Shown piece by piece: positions 16,961-24,364 of a DNA stretch of 64,000 nucleotides. Source of the stretch: Actinoplanes sp. DH11 (lineage in GTDB: Bacteria > Actinomycetota > Actinomycetes > Mycobacteriales > Micromonosporaceae). How positions within the stretch are numbered: the first letter of the stretch is position 1; every line of letters begins with the position of its first letter. The notes under the pieces are model-generated. The model was given only the letters and a program-made list of their open reading frames with translations. It did not search any database and had not been told where the DNA came from. The translations under genes were made by a program, and so were the position numbers. Location: positions 186,001 through 250,000 of the forward strand of contig NZ_JAHWGU010000011.1 in NCBI RefSeq assembly GCF_020873875.1, read 5' to 3'.

Positions 16961-18712
16961 CTATGGGCGGTCCGCGTCCGGGCCGGCCACCCGGACCGGC
17001 GGCTCGATGCGGTGTGGGGTCAGCGGTGTCTTCGGGCGCAGCCAGGGGCTCTGCGGCGCGCCCTGCGGGTCGGGAACCCAGTCGTGGCAGACCTTTTGCA
17101 GGCCGATCGGGTGGATGGTGAGCGTACCGTCGGCGCCGATGTGCATGCGCAGGAAGCTTTTGCCGTCCTCGATGCCCTGACCGGCGAAAAGCTCGTTCAC
17201 GTTCACCCCGAATCGGGATGCGATCAGCAGGTAGAGCGCCGTGAGCTGCGTCGACAGGATGGCGATCAGCGGGCCGTACACCACCACGGCCACCACCAGC
17301 GGCCACGGCCACGGCCATTCGCGGAAGTCCAGCCGCAACCAGACGAACGCGCCGGCCGCGGCCAGCCCGATCTGGGCGAAACCGTGCAGCAGGCCGAGGA
17401 TCCAGTGCCGGGCATGCTTCGCCGCGGAGGCACCCGGTGGCTGCGCGAACAGGACCGTCGCCGCCATGATGATCACCAGCATGAGTACGAGCGGAATCGT
17501 GAACAGGCGCTGAATGCTGCCGTCATTCTCCGCGCCGGCCCCGGCCATCGCCAGCATCGTCAGCGTCTGGATGATCCCGAGCATCGTGGCGAACCCGGCG
17601 TTGCGGCGCGGCAGCCGGTGGAAGACGCCCCAGCTCCACCGGCGCGACGTCGCGGCGTCCGGGAAGCTGCGCTCCAGCCGGTAGCTGCGGCTCCGACTCT
17701 TGCTGCGGGTCAGCGTCTCCTTCGGCGGCACCGTGAGCTCGTCCGGCAGGTTCTGCGTGCCCACCAGGTAGGCCCCGCCACCCCCACAGGTGATCAACTC
17801 GCGGTCCTCGCCGGTGTAGCGCGCATAGTGATGCAGGTCCCCGGAGACCAGCACCCGGACATGCGCCCGGGTGGGCGCCAGGATCGTACGGATGAAGTAG
17901 TCGACCGCGTCGTACTTCTCCGGGGCGTCGGCCGCTTTGACCCACGTCGGCGACGGCGTCATCAGGATCACCCGGTCGTCCGGCCCCACCCGCGCCGCCG
18001 CCCGCTCGAAGTAGAGCAGCTGCGGGTCGTCGATGTACGCCCCGAACTGCTCGTCCACCGCGAACAGCCACCAGTTCGCCGGCAGCTTCACCGCGAAGTA
18101 CGACCGGCGCTGCTCGGTGCGCCACCCGCCGATGTGGCCGTCCTTGCGGCGGGCGAAGAGCCGCAGGAACGCGGTGAGGCCGTCGTACCAGTCGTGGTTG
18201 CCGGGCAGCGCGAACAGCGTCGGCCGCGGCAGACCCGCCGGGGCCTCCGGGAGGGCTGCGCGGTACGGCCCTTTCATCCGGTTCTCATAGCCGTCGCCGC
18301 TGGCCAGCGGATAGACCTGGTCGCCGCCCATCAGCAGCAGCCGGCCCCGGGGCAGCCGCTCGCCCGCCACCTCCAGCTCCGGCTGCGCCAGAAGATAGGC
18401 GACCGAGTACGTGGCGTCGAACCCGTCACCCAGGTCCGCCACATAATCCAGCCAGAGCTCCCCGTCCGCCGTCGACGAGTGGTCGAAGACGTCGTCGTCC
18501 AGCGCGTTCTGCAGCTCACGCTTGTCCAGGTAGGCCCCGAACAGAATCGCCAGCAGCGCCCGCAGGCCGGTGCTGAGCAGCAGCAGCGGCGCCAGCCACC
18601 CGATCGGCCGTTTCGGCGCGAACCCCAGCTCGTGCGGATCCATGCTCGCCGGCCGAGCAGGCACAGTCAGCTCCGACTCGGCAGGCTCCTGCCGTGGAAC
18701 GATGGACATCAA
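16961..18712 (-). CDS. Membrane-associated metallophosphoesterase
   Basis: The protein has 583 residues. A hydrophobic segment near 38-60 is followed by a calcineurin-like phosphoesterase domain: DLGDGFD, LLMGGDQVYP, the metal motif LPGNHDWYD (about 175) and VLVSGDLHHYARY (about 290). The C-terminal part (about 385-510) has about four membrane helices (MLAMAGAG..., LVLMLVIIMAATVLF, FAQIGLAAAGAFVWL, PLVVAVVVYGPLIAIL). The substrate is unknown; nucleotide or phospholipid derivatives are possible. It ends 17 bases from the convergent PSP1 gene. Confidence 0.85.
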   Translation of the reverse strand: MMSIVPRQEPAESELTVPARPASMDPHELGFAPKRPIGWLAPLLLLSTGLRALLAILFGAYLDKRELQNALDDDVFDHSSTADGELWLDYVADLGDGFDATYSVAYLLAQPELEVAGERLPRGRLLLMGGDQVYPLASGDGYENRMKGPYRAALPEAPAGLPRPTLFALPGNHDWYDGLTAFLRLFARRKDGHIGGWRTEQRRSYFAVKLPANWWLFAVDEQFGAYIDDPQLLYFERAAARVGPDDRVILMTPSPTWVKAADAPEKYDAVDYFIRTILAPTRAHVRVLVSGDLHHYARYTGEDRELITCGGGGAYLVGTQNLPDELTVPPKETLTRSKSRSRSYRLERSFPDAATSRRWSWGVFHRLPRRNAGFATMLGIIQTLTMLAMAGAGAENDGSIQRLFTIPLVLMLVIIMAATVLFAQPPGASAAKHARHWILGLLHGFAQIGLAAAGAFVWLRLDFREWPWPWPLVVAVVVYGPLIAILSTQLTALYLLIASRFGVNVNELFAGQGIEDGKSFLRMHIGADGTLTIHPIGLQKVCHDWVPDPQGAPQSPWLRPKTPLTPHRIEPPVRVAGPDADRP

Positions 18713-18792
18713 CCGATCGTAGTCGGGCCCTCTGACAAGACGCCCACCCCTGTTAGGCGTGCCGATCAGATGCCGTACACTGTCTTTTCGTT

Positions 18793-18869
18793 GCCGCCTT
18801 AGCTCAGTCGGCTAGAGCGACGCACTCGTAATGCGTAGGTCGACGGTTCGATTCCGTCAGGCGGCTCCA
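18793..18869 (+). tRNA. tRNA-Thr (anticodon CGU)
   Basis: The acceptor stem GCCGCCT pairs with AGGCGGC. The D-arm AGCTCAGTCGGCTAGAGC, anticodon stem ACGCA/TGCGT with loop CTCGTAA (anticodon 18827-18829) and T-arm with GGTTCGATTCC are all intact. CCA is encoded at 18867-18869. The tRNA reads ACG codons, which are common in this GC-rich genome. Confidence 0.97.
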
Positions 18870-18872
18870 ACC

Positions 18873-18922
18873 CGAAAGGGCTGGTCAGACCCGGTCTTCA
18901 CCAGGTCCGGCCAGCCCTTTCG
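18873..18922 (+). terminator. Hairpin after tRNA-Thr
   Basis: A perfect 12-bp stem (18873-18884 with 18911-18922, CGAAAGGGCTGG type) has a 26-nt loop and lies 4 bases after the tRNA. It could also serve the convergent lipoprotein gene ending at 18965. Confidence 0.75.
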
Positions 18923-18964
18923 CCATGCCTATCGTCTCCGCTCGGCAAGCCGATCCGGGCGGTG

Positions 18965-19390
18965 TCACCTGGGCGGGCCGGTGGAGCTGAAGATGGGGCA
19001 GAGTTGCTCCCTCGTCGCGTCCACGATCTTCTGCGCGGTGGCCTCGTCGGCCTCGAAGCCGGCCGCCGCGGTCTTCGCGACCTCGGCGTCGGTCTTGCCC
19101 TTCGTGATGTCCAGGCAGATTGTCGCGCCGTGGCGCAGGACATCGTCGTCTCGGGCCAGCCGCTCGTCGACGGCCCCGAGGGCTTTCCGGTACGCCTGTA
19201 CCGCTTCCTCGGAGAACCGCAACCCTGGCTGCAGGAACGCCGACCCGGCCTTCGACGGAGGTGCGGCAGGCGGGGCAGGATCGGCCGGCGCCGGTTCGGC
19301 GACGCCGCCGCAGCCGGCGAGCAGGCTCAGAGCCAACAGGGCACCCGCTACGTGGCCGGTGAGCGTCTTCTGTGGATTCACAGCATGCAC
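18965..19390 (-). CDS. Small DUF732-like secreted lipoprotein
   Basis: The protein has about 141 residues from GTG 19390; the frame is open to 19420 and another GTG lies at 19381, so the exact start is unsure. The signal peptide has the lipobox LLAGC, then a Pro/Ala-rich linker. The C-terminal domain has two cysteines (TICLDITKGKTDAEVAK ... EQLCPIF) spaced as in DUF732, small exported actinobacterial proteins of unknown function with a single disulfide. Confidence 0.7.
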   Translation of the reverse strand: MHAVNPQKTLTGHVAGALLALSLLAGCGGVAEPAPADPAPPAAPPSKAGSAFLQPGLRFSEEAVQAYRKALGAVDERLARDDDVLRHGATICLDITKGKTDAEVAKTAAAGFEADEATAQKIVDATREQLCPIFSSTGPPR

Positions 19391-19432
19391 GGTACGGCGT
19401 ACCGCAATGACGTTCCTCAATAGACTGGCCGG

Positions 19433-20007
19433 ATGCGACGGGATCCGGAGTGGGATGGCGCGGTTGTCGGGGCCGGGCCGGCGGGGTTTGCCGCGGCGTA
19501 TGCGGCTAGCGGGGGCCGGGGCGCGGGTGATCGTGCTGGAGCGGGGGCGGCATCCGCGTTACAAGACGTGCGGGGTGGGCTGCTCGGTGTTTCGGTGCGG
19601 GCCAGTACGCCACACCTGAGTGTTCCTGCGCGGGATGCCGTCAACGCGGTCACATTCACTCATGATGGGCGGCGCGAGTTCACCCGGCTTGCGCCGGGTG
19701 AGCCGGTGGTGACCATGGTGCGGCGTGCGGAGTTCTGCGGTCCGGGACCTGGGCGGGCACGGTTGCCGCGACGTCGGCGGACCTGGCGGACTATGACCGG
19801 ATCATCGGCGAGCGGCTGGCGCCGGAGATGGCGGCGGGCCGGCGGCTGCTCGGACTGTACGGCCGGCATCCGGCGCTCGTGCACGCGGCGATGGCCAGTC
19901 CGGTCGGGTGGCGGGCGTTCACCGGTTTCTGCCGTGGCGAGCTTTCCATGGCCCGGGTTCTGCACCGCCGCCCGATCGCTGCGGCCGTCAGTTTTCTGGG
20001 TGGGTGA
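19433..20007 (+). pseudogene. Remnant of a geranylgeranyl-reductase-family FAD oxidoreductase
   Basis: Pieces of one protein lie in different frames. The start MRRDPEWDGAVVGAGPAGFAA (GxGxxG FAD motif) is in one frame; ARVIVLERGRHPRYKTCG continues in another; AVNAVTFTHDGRREFTRLAPGEPVVTMVRRAEF returns to the first; then much of the middle is missing; the family C-terminus (DYDRIIGERLAPEM ... GFCRGELSMARVLHRRP) is in a further frame, ending with TGA at 20005-20007. The length is about 190 codons against about 400 for the family. At least three frame breaks plus a deletion mean the gene is dead, not a sequencing slip. Confidence 0.8.
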
Positions 20008-20014
20008 ACTGTGG

Positions 20015-20593
20015 TCAGGAACGTGACTGCCAGGGCGCCCATTGCACCGCTGCGGCGAATCCGCCGCGACGGGCGTCCCGGGCACCGGCTGCGGAGAGCG
20101 GGCCCTCCCGGTCCAGCAGGACTCCGGTGCCGATCAGCCTGGTCTCGAACCAGGACCCGCCCACGCCGCGGCGCACTCGCTCCCACAGGCCGCCCTCGAC
20201 GAGCGCGGCGGTGTGGGCGTGCAACCGCTCCACCAGGCCTTCGGGATCCTCGGCGCAGGTGTCGCAGGCGCAGGTGGGCAGCGACTGCTCCCACCAGCGG
20301 CCGAAACGCACCAGCAGACCCGGATCGGTGAAGTGGATCGCCAGCGGCGCCCCGGTGGGTGAGCGGGGGATGAGCCGGACGGTCCGCACGAGCGCGTCGT
20401 CGAGCCCGAACGGTTCCTTCGTCTCCCGGCGCTCCACGCGGTAGCGCTCGGTGAGATCGTCCAGCAGGGTGTCGGCCGCATCGTGCAGCAACGCGAAGCG
20501 GTCGGACTCGGTGGCGTGCGGATTGCCGTCCACCAGTGCAGTATGCCGCGCGTGGTCCGCGGCGCCAGGTTGCTCCGGAGGAAGCGACCTCAT
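20015..20593 (-). CDS. Uncharacterised protein coupled to DUF397 gene
   Basis: The protein has 192 residues when started at ATG 20593, which overlaps the TGA of the upstream DUF397 gene as ATGA; the frame upstream of that is unrelated. A later GTG (20533) would also give a sensible start. The protein has DDLTERYRVERRETKEPFGLDDALVRTVRLIP, a Cys pair CACDTC near the middle and two conserved-looking Trp (FGRWWEQS). There is no signal or membrane span. I do not recognise it with confidence; it resembles small Streptomyces DUF proteins. Confidence 0.6.
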   Translation of the reverse strand: MRSLPPEQPGAADHARHTALVDGNPHATESDRFALLHDAADTLLDDLTERYRVERRETKEPFGLDDALVRTVRLIPRSPTGAPLAIHFTDPGLLVRFGRWWEQSLPTCACDTCAEDPEGLVERLHAHTAALVEGGLWERVRRGVGGSWFETRLIGTGVLLDREGPLSAAGARDARRGGFAAAVQWAPWQSRS

Positions 20594-20790
20594 TCGAAAC
20601 CGAAGTCCCCGGCCTTGACTCCGGAGACGAACGCCTCCCACTCGGCCCTGCTGAACGCCAGGGGTGTGGCGTCGAGGTTCTTGGAGTCCCGGATCAGGAC
20701 TTCGTCCCCGATGGTCGCCACCTCGACACATGCCCCGGTGGCGCAATCTCTGCTACGTCGCCAGCGCAGCCCTTCCGTCTGTCTGATCAT
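20590..20790 (-). CDS. DUF397 domain protein
   Basis: The protein has 66 residues. ATG 20790 is placed 8 bases behind a perfect GGAGG. DUF397 signatures: LRWRRSRDC, ACVEVA, VLIRDSKN, PLAFSRAEWEAFVSGVKAGDF. DUF397 proteins usually accompany XRE/DUF5753 regulators (BldB-like and abaA-type systems) and are thought to be their small partners. It is the first gene of a pair with the uncharacterised gene. Confidence 0.88.
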   Translation of the reverse strand: MIRQTEGLRWRRSRDCATGACVEVATIGDEVLIRDSKNLDATPLAFSRAEWEAFVSGVKAGDFGFE

Positions 20791-20873
20791 CTGAGTACCT
20801 CCGTGACGGCTCGAATCCACGGTATGCGAATGAACCGGGCATGGGCGGGCACACGCATGAGTGAAAACGAAAC

Positions 20874-20913
20874 GACGCCGCTTATCCCCTCAAATGCGAG
20901 GGTATGCGGCGTC
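20874..20913 (-). terminator. Hairpin ending the XRE-DUF397 operon
   Basis: The outer stem GACGCCGC/GCGGCGTC (20874-20881 with 20906-20913) is extended by an interrupted inner stem. Read on the minus strand it is followed by GTTTCGTTTTC, a T-rich run, about 100 bases after the DUF397 stop at 21012. Confidence 0.65.
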
Positions 20914-21011
20914 TCTTCGAACCGAACTACGTATTTTGTGAGTACTTTTTACGCGCCCGCTCCGCGTTCCTGGCGTCGAGCACCGGTGCGCGAAGCGGGC
21001 GACAGCGACCT

Positions 21012-21206
21012 TCAGAAACGGAACTCGCCCGCGGTCACGCCCTCGACGAACGCGTCCCACTCGTCCTTCGTGAAGGCGAGCGCTGCCGCCTCGGGGTTCT
21101 TCGAGTCACGGATCAGGTATTGGTTTTCGACCTTGGCAACCTCGACGCAGGTCGACGTTCCGCAGCGGCTGCTCTTCCGCCATGCGGGCACGTTCAAGTC
21201 TTCCAT
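21012..21206 (-). CDS. DUF397 domain protein
   Basis: The protein has 64 residues: AWRKSSRCG, TCVEVAKV, YLIRDSKNPEAAALAFTKDEWDAFVEGVTAGEF. It lies 19 bases after the XRE regulator stop, so the two form the classic XRE/DUF5753-DUF397 pair. It is clearly paralogous to the DUF397 protein at 20590-20790 (same length and motif order). Confidence 0.9.
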   Translation of the reverse strand: MEDLNVPAWRKSSRCGTSTCVEVAKVENQYLIRDSKNPEAAALAFTKDEWDAFVEGVTAGEFRF

Positions 21207-21225
21207 TGTGGACCTTCCACGGTGT

Positions 21226-22116
21226 TTATCGGGTTTCTCCAGGGCTCGTGCCCTCGAGGATCTCTATTTGCCGCCGAATGAATTCGATCGTGTCGTCCTC
21301 ATCCGCGACCTCCTGCCAGACCTTGTCGTAACGCGCGCGGTGTTTCGCGGTCGTGTCGCGGTCTTCGATCAATTCGTCACCCAGACCGGTCTCCCGGTAG
21401 AGCACCTCGCCCTCGCCGAGCAACAGCAGATCGAAACTGGCGTTGTTGGTGACCGAGGCGTCCAGGGAGAACGGCACCATCCGGATGCGGATCATGCCGT
21501 TCTCGGCCAGCGCCTTGAGGTCACGCAACTGGTCGGCGAACACCTGCGGCCCACCGATGGTGCGCCGCAACACCGATTCGTCGACCATCACCAAGATCTG
21601 CACGTCGCCCCGCGCGAGCAGCGCCTGCCGGCGCATCGCCCGGGCCTGCACCCGCCGATGACGCTGATCCTCGGACAGCTCCTCCTCGTAGCGATGCATC
21701 AGGGCAGTCGCGTACGCGGTGGTCTGCAGCGGACCGGGGATGTAGTAGACCGAGTACGAACGGATCTCGGAAGCCTCGGCCTCGTACTCGATCAGCTTGC
21801 GCATGTGCTCGGTGAGGTTCTCCCGGAAATCGGGCGCCTGGTACCACGCCTGACGCTGCCGGGTCCGTGCGATGCGGGCGTCCGCGATCAGCGACGCGAC
21901 GGCCGACTTGTCCCGGATGCCGAGGTAGCTCAGCAGTGGGCGCAGATCGTTGGGGGAGATGCTGACATCCCCGTTCTCGATCCGGATCACCTTGCTGAGC
22001 GACCACTCCATTTCCTCGGCGACCTGGAGTTGGGTGAGGTCGGCTCGCTCCCGCGCTTCACGGAGCGCGAGTCTCACGCGTCGCCGCGCGATGGTAGGCG
22101 AGTCGCCCTCAGCCAT
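21226..22116 (-). CDS. XRE-family regulator with DUF5753 domain
   Basis: The protein has 296 residues. An N-terminal helix-turn-helix (about 15-75; LREARERADLTQLQVAEEMEWSLSKVIRIENG) precedes the DUF5753 domain (about 95-285; SYSVYYIPGPLQTTAYATALM, RQALLARGD, MVDESVLRRTIGG). Such proteins with a DUF397 partner regulate development and antibiotic genes in Streptomyces. The target here is unknown; self-regulation is likely. Confidence 0.92.
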   Translation of the reverse strand: MAEGDSPTIARRRVRLALREARERADLTQLQVAEEMEWSLSKVIRIENGDVSISPNDLRPLLSYLGIRDKSAVASLIADARIARTRQRQAWYQAPDFRENLTEHMRKLIEYEAEASEIRSYSVYYIPGPLQTTAYATALMHRYEEELSEDQRHRRVQARAMRRQALLARGDVQILVMVDESVLRRTIGGPQVFADQLRDLKALAENGMIRIRMVPFSLDASVTNNASFDLLLLGEGEVLYRETGLGDELIEDRDTTAKHRARYDKVWQEVADEDDTIEFIRRQIEILEGTSPGETR

Positions 22117-22307
22117 GAGTCCTTCATCGTCGAAGTAAATGGTGACATCCGGTAACGCCGGACGTGCGATGTGCTACCTCGCAGTTTGCCAAGTGGCAGT
22201 CAGCGAGGTCGCGGACATCCTATTACTGTCCTATCAGAACGAGAGGTGCGACGTGCGGTTTTGATCAAATAGAGATGTCACCCGAGAGGTATTCGCGAAT
22301 TGCCTGG

Positions 22308-22745
22308 TCAGGCCGCGGCGAGGCCATAACCTCGAGGTGTACGGCCGGAATCCTCCATGGCTCTGCGCAGCGCCCGGCTCACCTGGTTGAAGACCCGCGC
22401 GTCGGAGGCGGAGTAGAGCACCACCGCCTGGCTCCGGTACTGGGCGTGCAACTCCCAGCGGCCTGGCTGGCGCCACAGGGCCATCACGGTTGGTGCCGCG
22501 ACGGCGAGGAATCCCGCTATGTACCACTTGTGGGTCGGCAGCAGGGTCCAGCCGGCGACCGCGGCGAACAGGACACCGACGGCGAGCGCGGGGGCGAACG
22601 GGCGCATCCGTGCCGGTGACTGGACCAGGCCGACGTTGCGCAGTTCGCGGACGGTGAACGTGTGCTGTGCCGAGACGGTTCTCCAGACGAAAAGATCGTC
22701 GGTCACCATGGCGTCGGGCCCGTGATAATAGGTGCGTTGGCGCAT
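22308..22745 (-). CDS. Small membrane protein, DUF6232-like
   Basis: The protein has 145 residues. ATG 22745 has GAGGAG 6-7 bases upstream. The N-terminal part, YYHGPDAMVTDDLFVWRT and TFTVRELRNVG, resembles the DUF6232 pattern. Two membrane helices (about 49-69 and 74-91) follow, then a cytosolic tail with YRSQAVVLYSASDARVFNQVSRALRRAME. Function is unknown. The family name is from pattern memory and should be treated as tentative. Confidence 0.65.
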   Translation of the reverse strand: MRQRTYYHGPDAMVTDDLFVWRTVSAQHTFTVRELRNVGLVQSPARMRPFAPALAVGVLFAAVAGWTLLPTHKWYIAGFLAVAAPTVMALWRQPGRWELHAQYRSQAVVLYSASDARVFNQVSRALRRAMEDSGRTPRGYGLAAA

Positions 22746-22839
22746 GGCGAACTCCTCTTCGCTTTCCCTTGCGAGGGGGAGAAGTGCGGGCCACCATTGG
22801 CGCGAGGGACGTCCCCGCCTCGCGTGTCGCAAACGATGA

Positions 22840-22911
22840 GAGCCGTACAGATTCAGAGCCGTAACAGATTCAGAGCCGTAACAGATTCAGAGCCGTACAG
22901 ATTCAGAGCCG
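22840..22911. repeat. 16-17 bp tandem repeat array
   Basis: There are four units of GAGCCGTA(A)CAGATTCA (22840, 22856, 22873, 22890; lengths 16, 17, 17, 16) plus a partial GAGCCG. The units are direct, with no spacers, so this is not a CRISPR. Confidence 0.92.
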
Positions 22912-22960
22912 GGACAGACGGTTCGGGCCGCAATTGATCAGTGAAAGTGCCGTAGAGGTG

Positions 22961-22994
22961 ACAACGGCACCCGTTTGCCGCCGGGTGCCGTTGT
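22961..22994. terminator. Perfect 13-bp hairpin in a divergent region
   Basis: Arms 22961-22973 and 22982-22994 (ACAACGGCACCCG and its complement) have an 8-nt loop and are followed on the plus strand by TCGTCTTCTCCC. It looks like a terminator but follows no gene; it could end a small RNA or serve as an attenuator. Confidence 0.55.
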
Positions 22995-23228
22995 TCGTCT
23001 TCTCCCTCCGACTCCACCCTCTTTGCCTTACTCGTAGTACAGCACGCCACAGAGCAGTTCGCCATCACTCAACCTGCCATGTTGCAGATTGCGTAGAAGC
23101 TTCTTGTGCCCCGCTGCGGGCACGGGTGCGGCGCCGGCACCGGCGTTTCAGCCCGGGGCGGACCGGGTAGGCCAACTGCGGATGCCGCGACGAACCTGTA
23201 TTTTCGCAGGTGGGAAGGCTGAAGCCGA

Positions 23229-23687
23229 ATGGAGAGCCGGTTGAGGGTCGCGAACCAGGCGGTGCAGCCAATCTTGGTGATGTTCCCGCTCGGGTTGTTC
23301 GCGATGGCAGTAATGTTCGATATGGCCGACTTGCTGGGGGGACCTAGCATGCTGGGGGCCCTGGCGTACTGGAACATCATCGCCGGGCTGGTGGGCGGCC
23401 TGCTCGCCACCCTGGCCGGAGCCGTCGACGTGATGTTCGTGCGCAACGCGGACGCGCGCCGCCTCGGCGTCCTCCGCGGCCTGATCAACATGGGTGCGCT
23501 GGTGATCTTCGCCGTCATCCTGATGCTCCGCGTGCAAGCCTCCGACCGTGCCATCGGTGGTGGCCTGTTCGTCGTCGAACTGCTCGCGCTCGCGCTGTCG
23601 ATCTTCGGTGCCTGGTTCGCCGGAAAGCTCGCGACCGGCCACGCCCCGGCGTTTGCCCGGGCCGCGGCAGGGAACCGCACGTACTGA
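23229..23687 (+). CDS. DUF2231-type membrane protein
   Basis: The protein has 152 residues with four membrane helices: about 14-34 (LVMFPLGLFAMAVMFDMADL), 46-68, 84-102 and 110-130. The motif of a short His-less PILVMFPLGLF start followed by GLVGGLLATLAGAVDVMFV and RRLGVLRGLINMGALVIFAV fits DUF2231. Family function is unknown, but some members bind haem or sit near oxidoreductases. It is 46 bases upstream of the PfpI gene, so probably cotranscribed. Confidence 0.75.
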   Translation: MESRLRVANQAVQPILVMFPLGLFAMAVMFDMADLLGGPSMLGALAYWNIIAGLVGGLLATLAGAVDVMFVRNADARRLGVLRGLINMGALVIFAVILMLRVQASDRAIGGGLFVVELLALALSIFGAWFAGKLATGHAPAFARAAAGNRTY

Positions 23688-23733
23688 CGGCTGAGAACCG
23701 CAGCTACTGACGGCGCGAACAGCGGAAGGAGCG

Positions 23734-24273
23734 ATGATGGCTTCGATAAATGGCAAGCGGGTGGCCTTCCTGGCCACCGACGGTGTGGAAGAGGTCGAAT
23801 ACACCGAACCCCGCAAGGCCGTGGAATCCGCCGGCGGAACGGCCGAACTGATCTCGATCAAGAATGGCGAGATTCAGGCCGTCAATCACATGGACAAGGC
23901 CGGCACCTACCCGGTGGAGAAGAGCGTCAGCGACGCCGATCCGGCCGATTACGACGCCCTGGTCCTGCCCGGCGGTGTCGCCAACCCCGACTTCCTGCGC
24001 GCCGACTCCGACGCGGTCCGTTTCGTCCGCGACTTCGTCAGCGCCGGCAAGCCGGTGGCCGCTATCTGCCACGGCCCCTGGACCCTCATCGAGGCGGGTG
24101 TCGTCGAGGGGCGCACCCTGACCAGCTGGCCCAGCCTGCGCACCGACCTGGTGAACGCCGGCGCCACCTGGGTCGACGAGGAGGTTCACGTCGACAACGG
24201 CCTCGTCACCAGCCGCAAACCGGACGACCTGCCGGCCTTCTGCAAGGCGATGATCGCGGAGATCGCGGCCTGA
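23734..24273 (+). CDS. DJ-1/PfpI family protein (glutamine-amidotransferase-like)
   Basis: The protein has 179 residues, with ATG 23734 or 23737 behind GGAAGGAG. The class I glutamine amidotransferase-like fold has E in TDGVEEVEY, LVLPGG and the nucleophile elbow AICHGPW (Cys at about 111), followed by the conserved R-T-L-T-S-W. These features match PfpI/YhbO proteins, which act in stress protection as proteases, chaperones or glyoxalase/deglycase-like enzymes. The real activity cannot be settled from sequence. Confidence 0.88.
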   Translation: MMASINGKRVAFLATDGVEEVEYTEPRKAVESAGGTAELISIKNGEIQAVNHMDKAGTYPVEKSVSDADPADYDALVLPGGVANPDFLRADSDAVRFVRDFVSAGKPVAAICHGPWTLIEAGVVEGRTLTSWPSLRTDLVNAGATWVDEEVHVDNGLVTSRKPDDLPAFCKAMIAEIAA

Positions 24274-24283
24274 CTTCTCGGGT

Positions 24284-24303
24284 ACGGGGTCCGCGGATCC
24301 CGT
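24284..24303. terminator. Near-palindromic hairpin between convergent genes
   Basis: Bases 24284-24303 (ACGGGGTCCGCGGATCCCGT) are self-complementary except for one G-T pair. It lies 10 bases after the PfpI stop and 60 bases from the end of the convergent MFS gene. Confidence 0.4.
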
Positions 24304-24364
24304 CCCCGGTCCGGCTCGGTCGCGACGCGCGGCCACCCCACGCACCGCGGCCGAGCCGCCCTGG

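Larger units (their letters stand above)
22746..23228. other. 483-bp divergent gap: tandem repeats and a hairpin, no gene
   Basis: The gap lies between the minus-strand DUF6232-like gene and the plus-strand DUF2231 gene. It contains the 17-bp repeat array (22840-22911) and a strong hairpin (22961-22994). The remainder shows no ORF with a ribosome site or protein-like composition. The hairpin is not placed after any recognisable gene. Confidence 0.6.

Noticed and set aside
22840..22911. Possible CRISPR array
   Set aside because: Units are directly abutting with no unique spacers and no cas genes are present. The same applies to 12429-12643 and 46587-46766.
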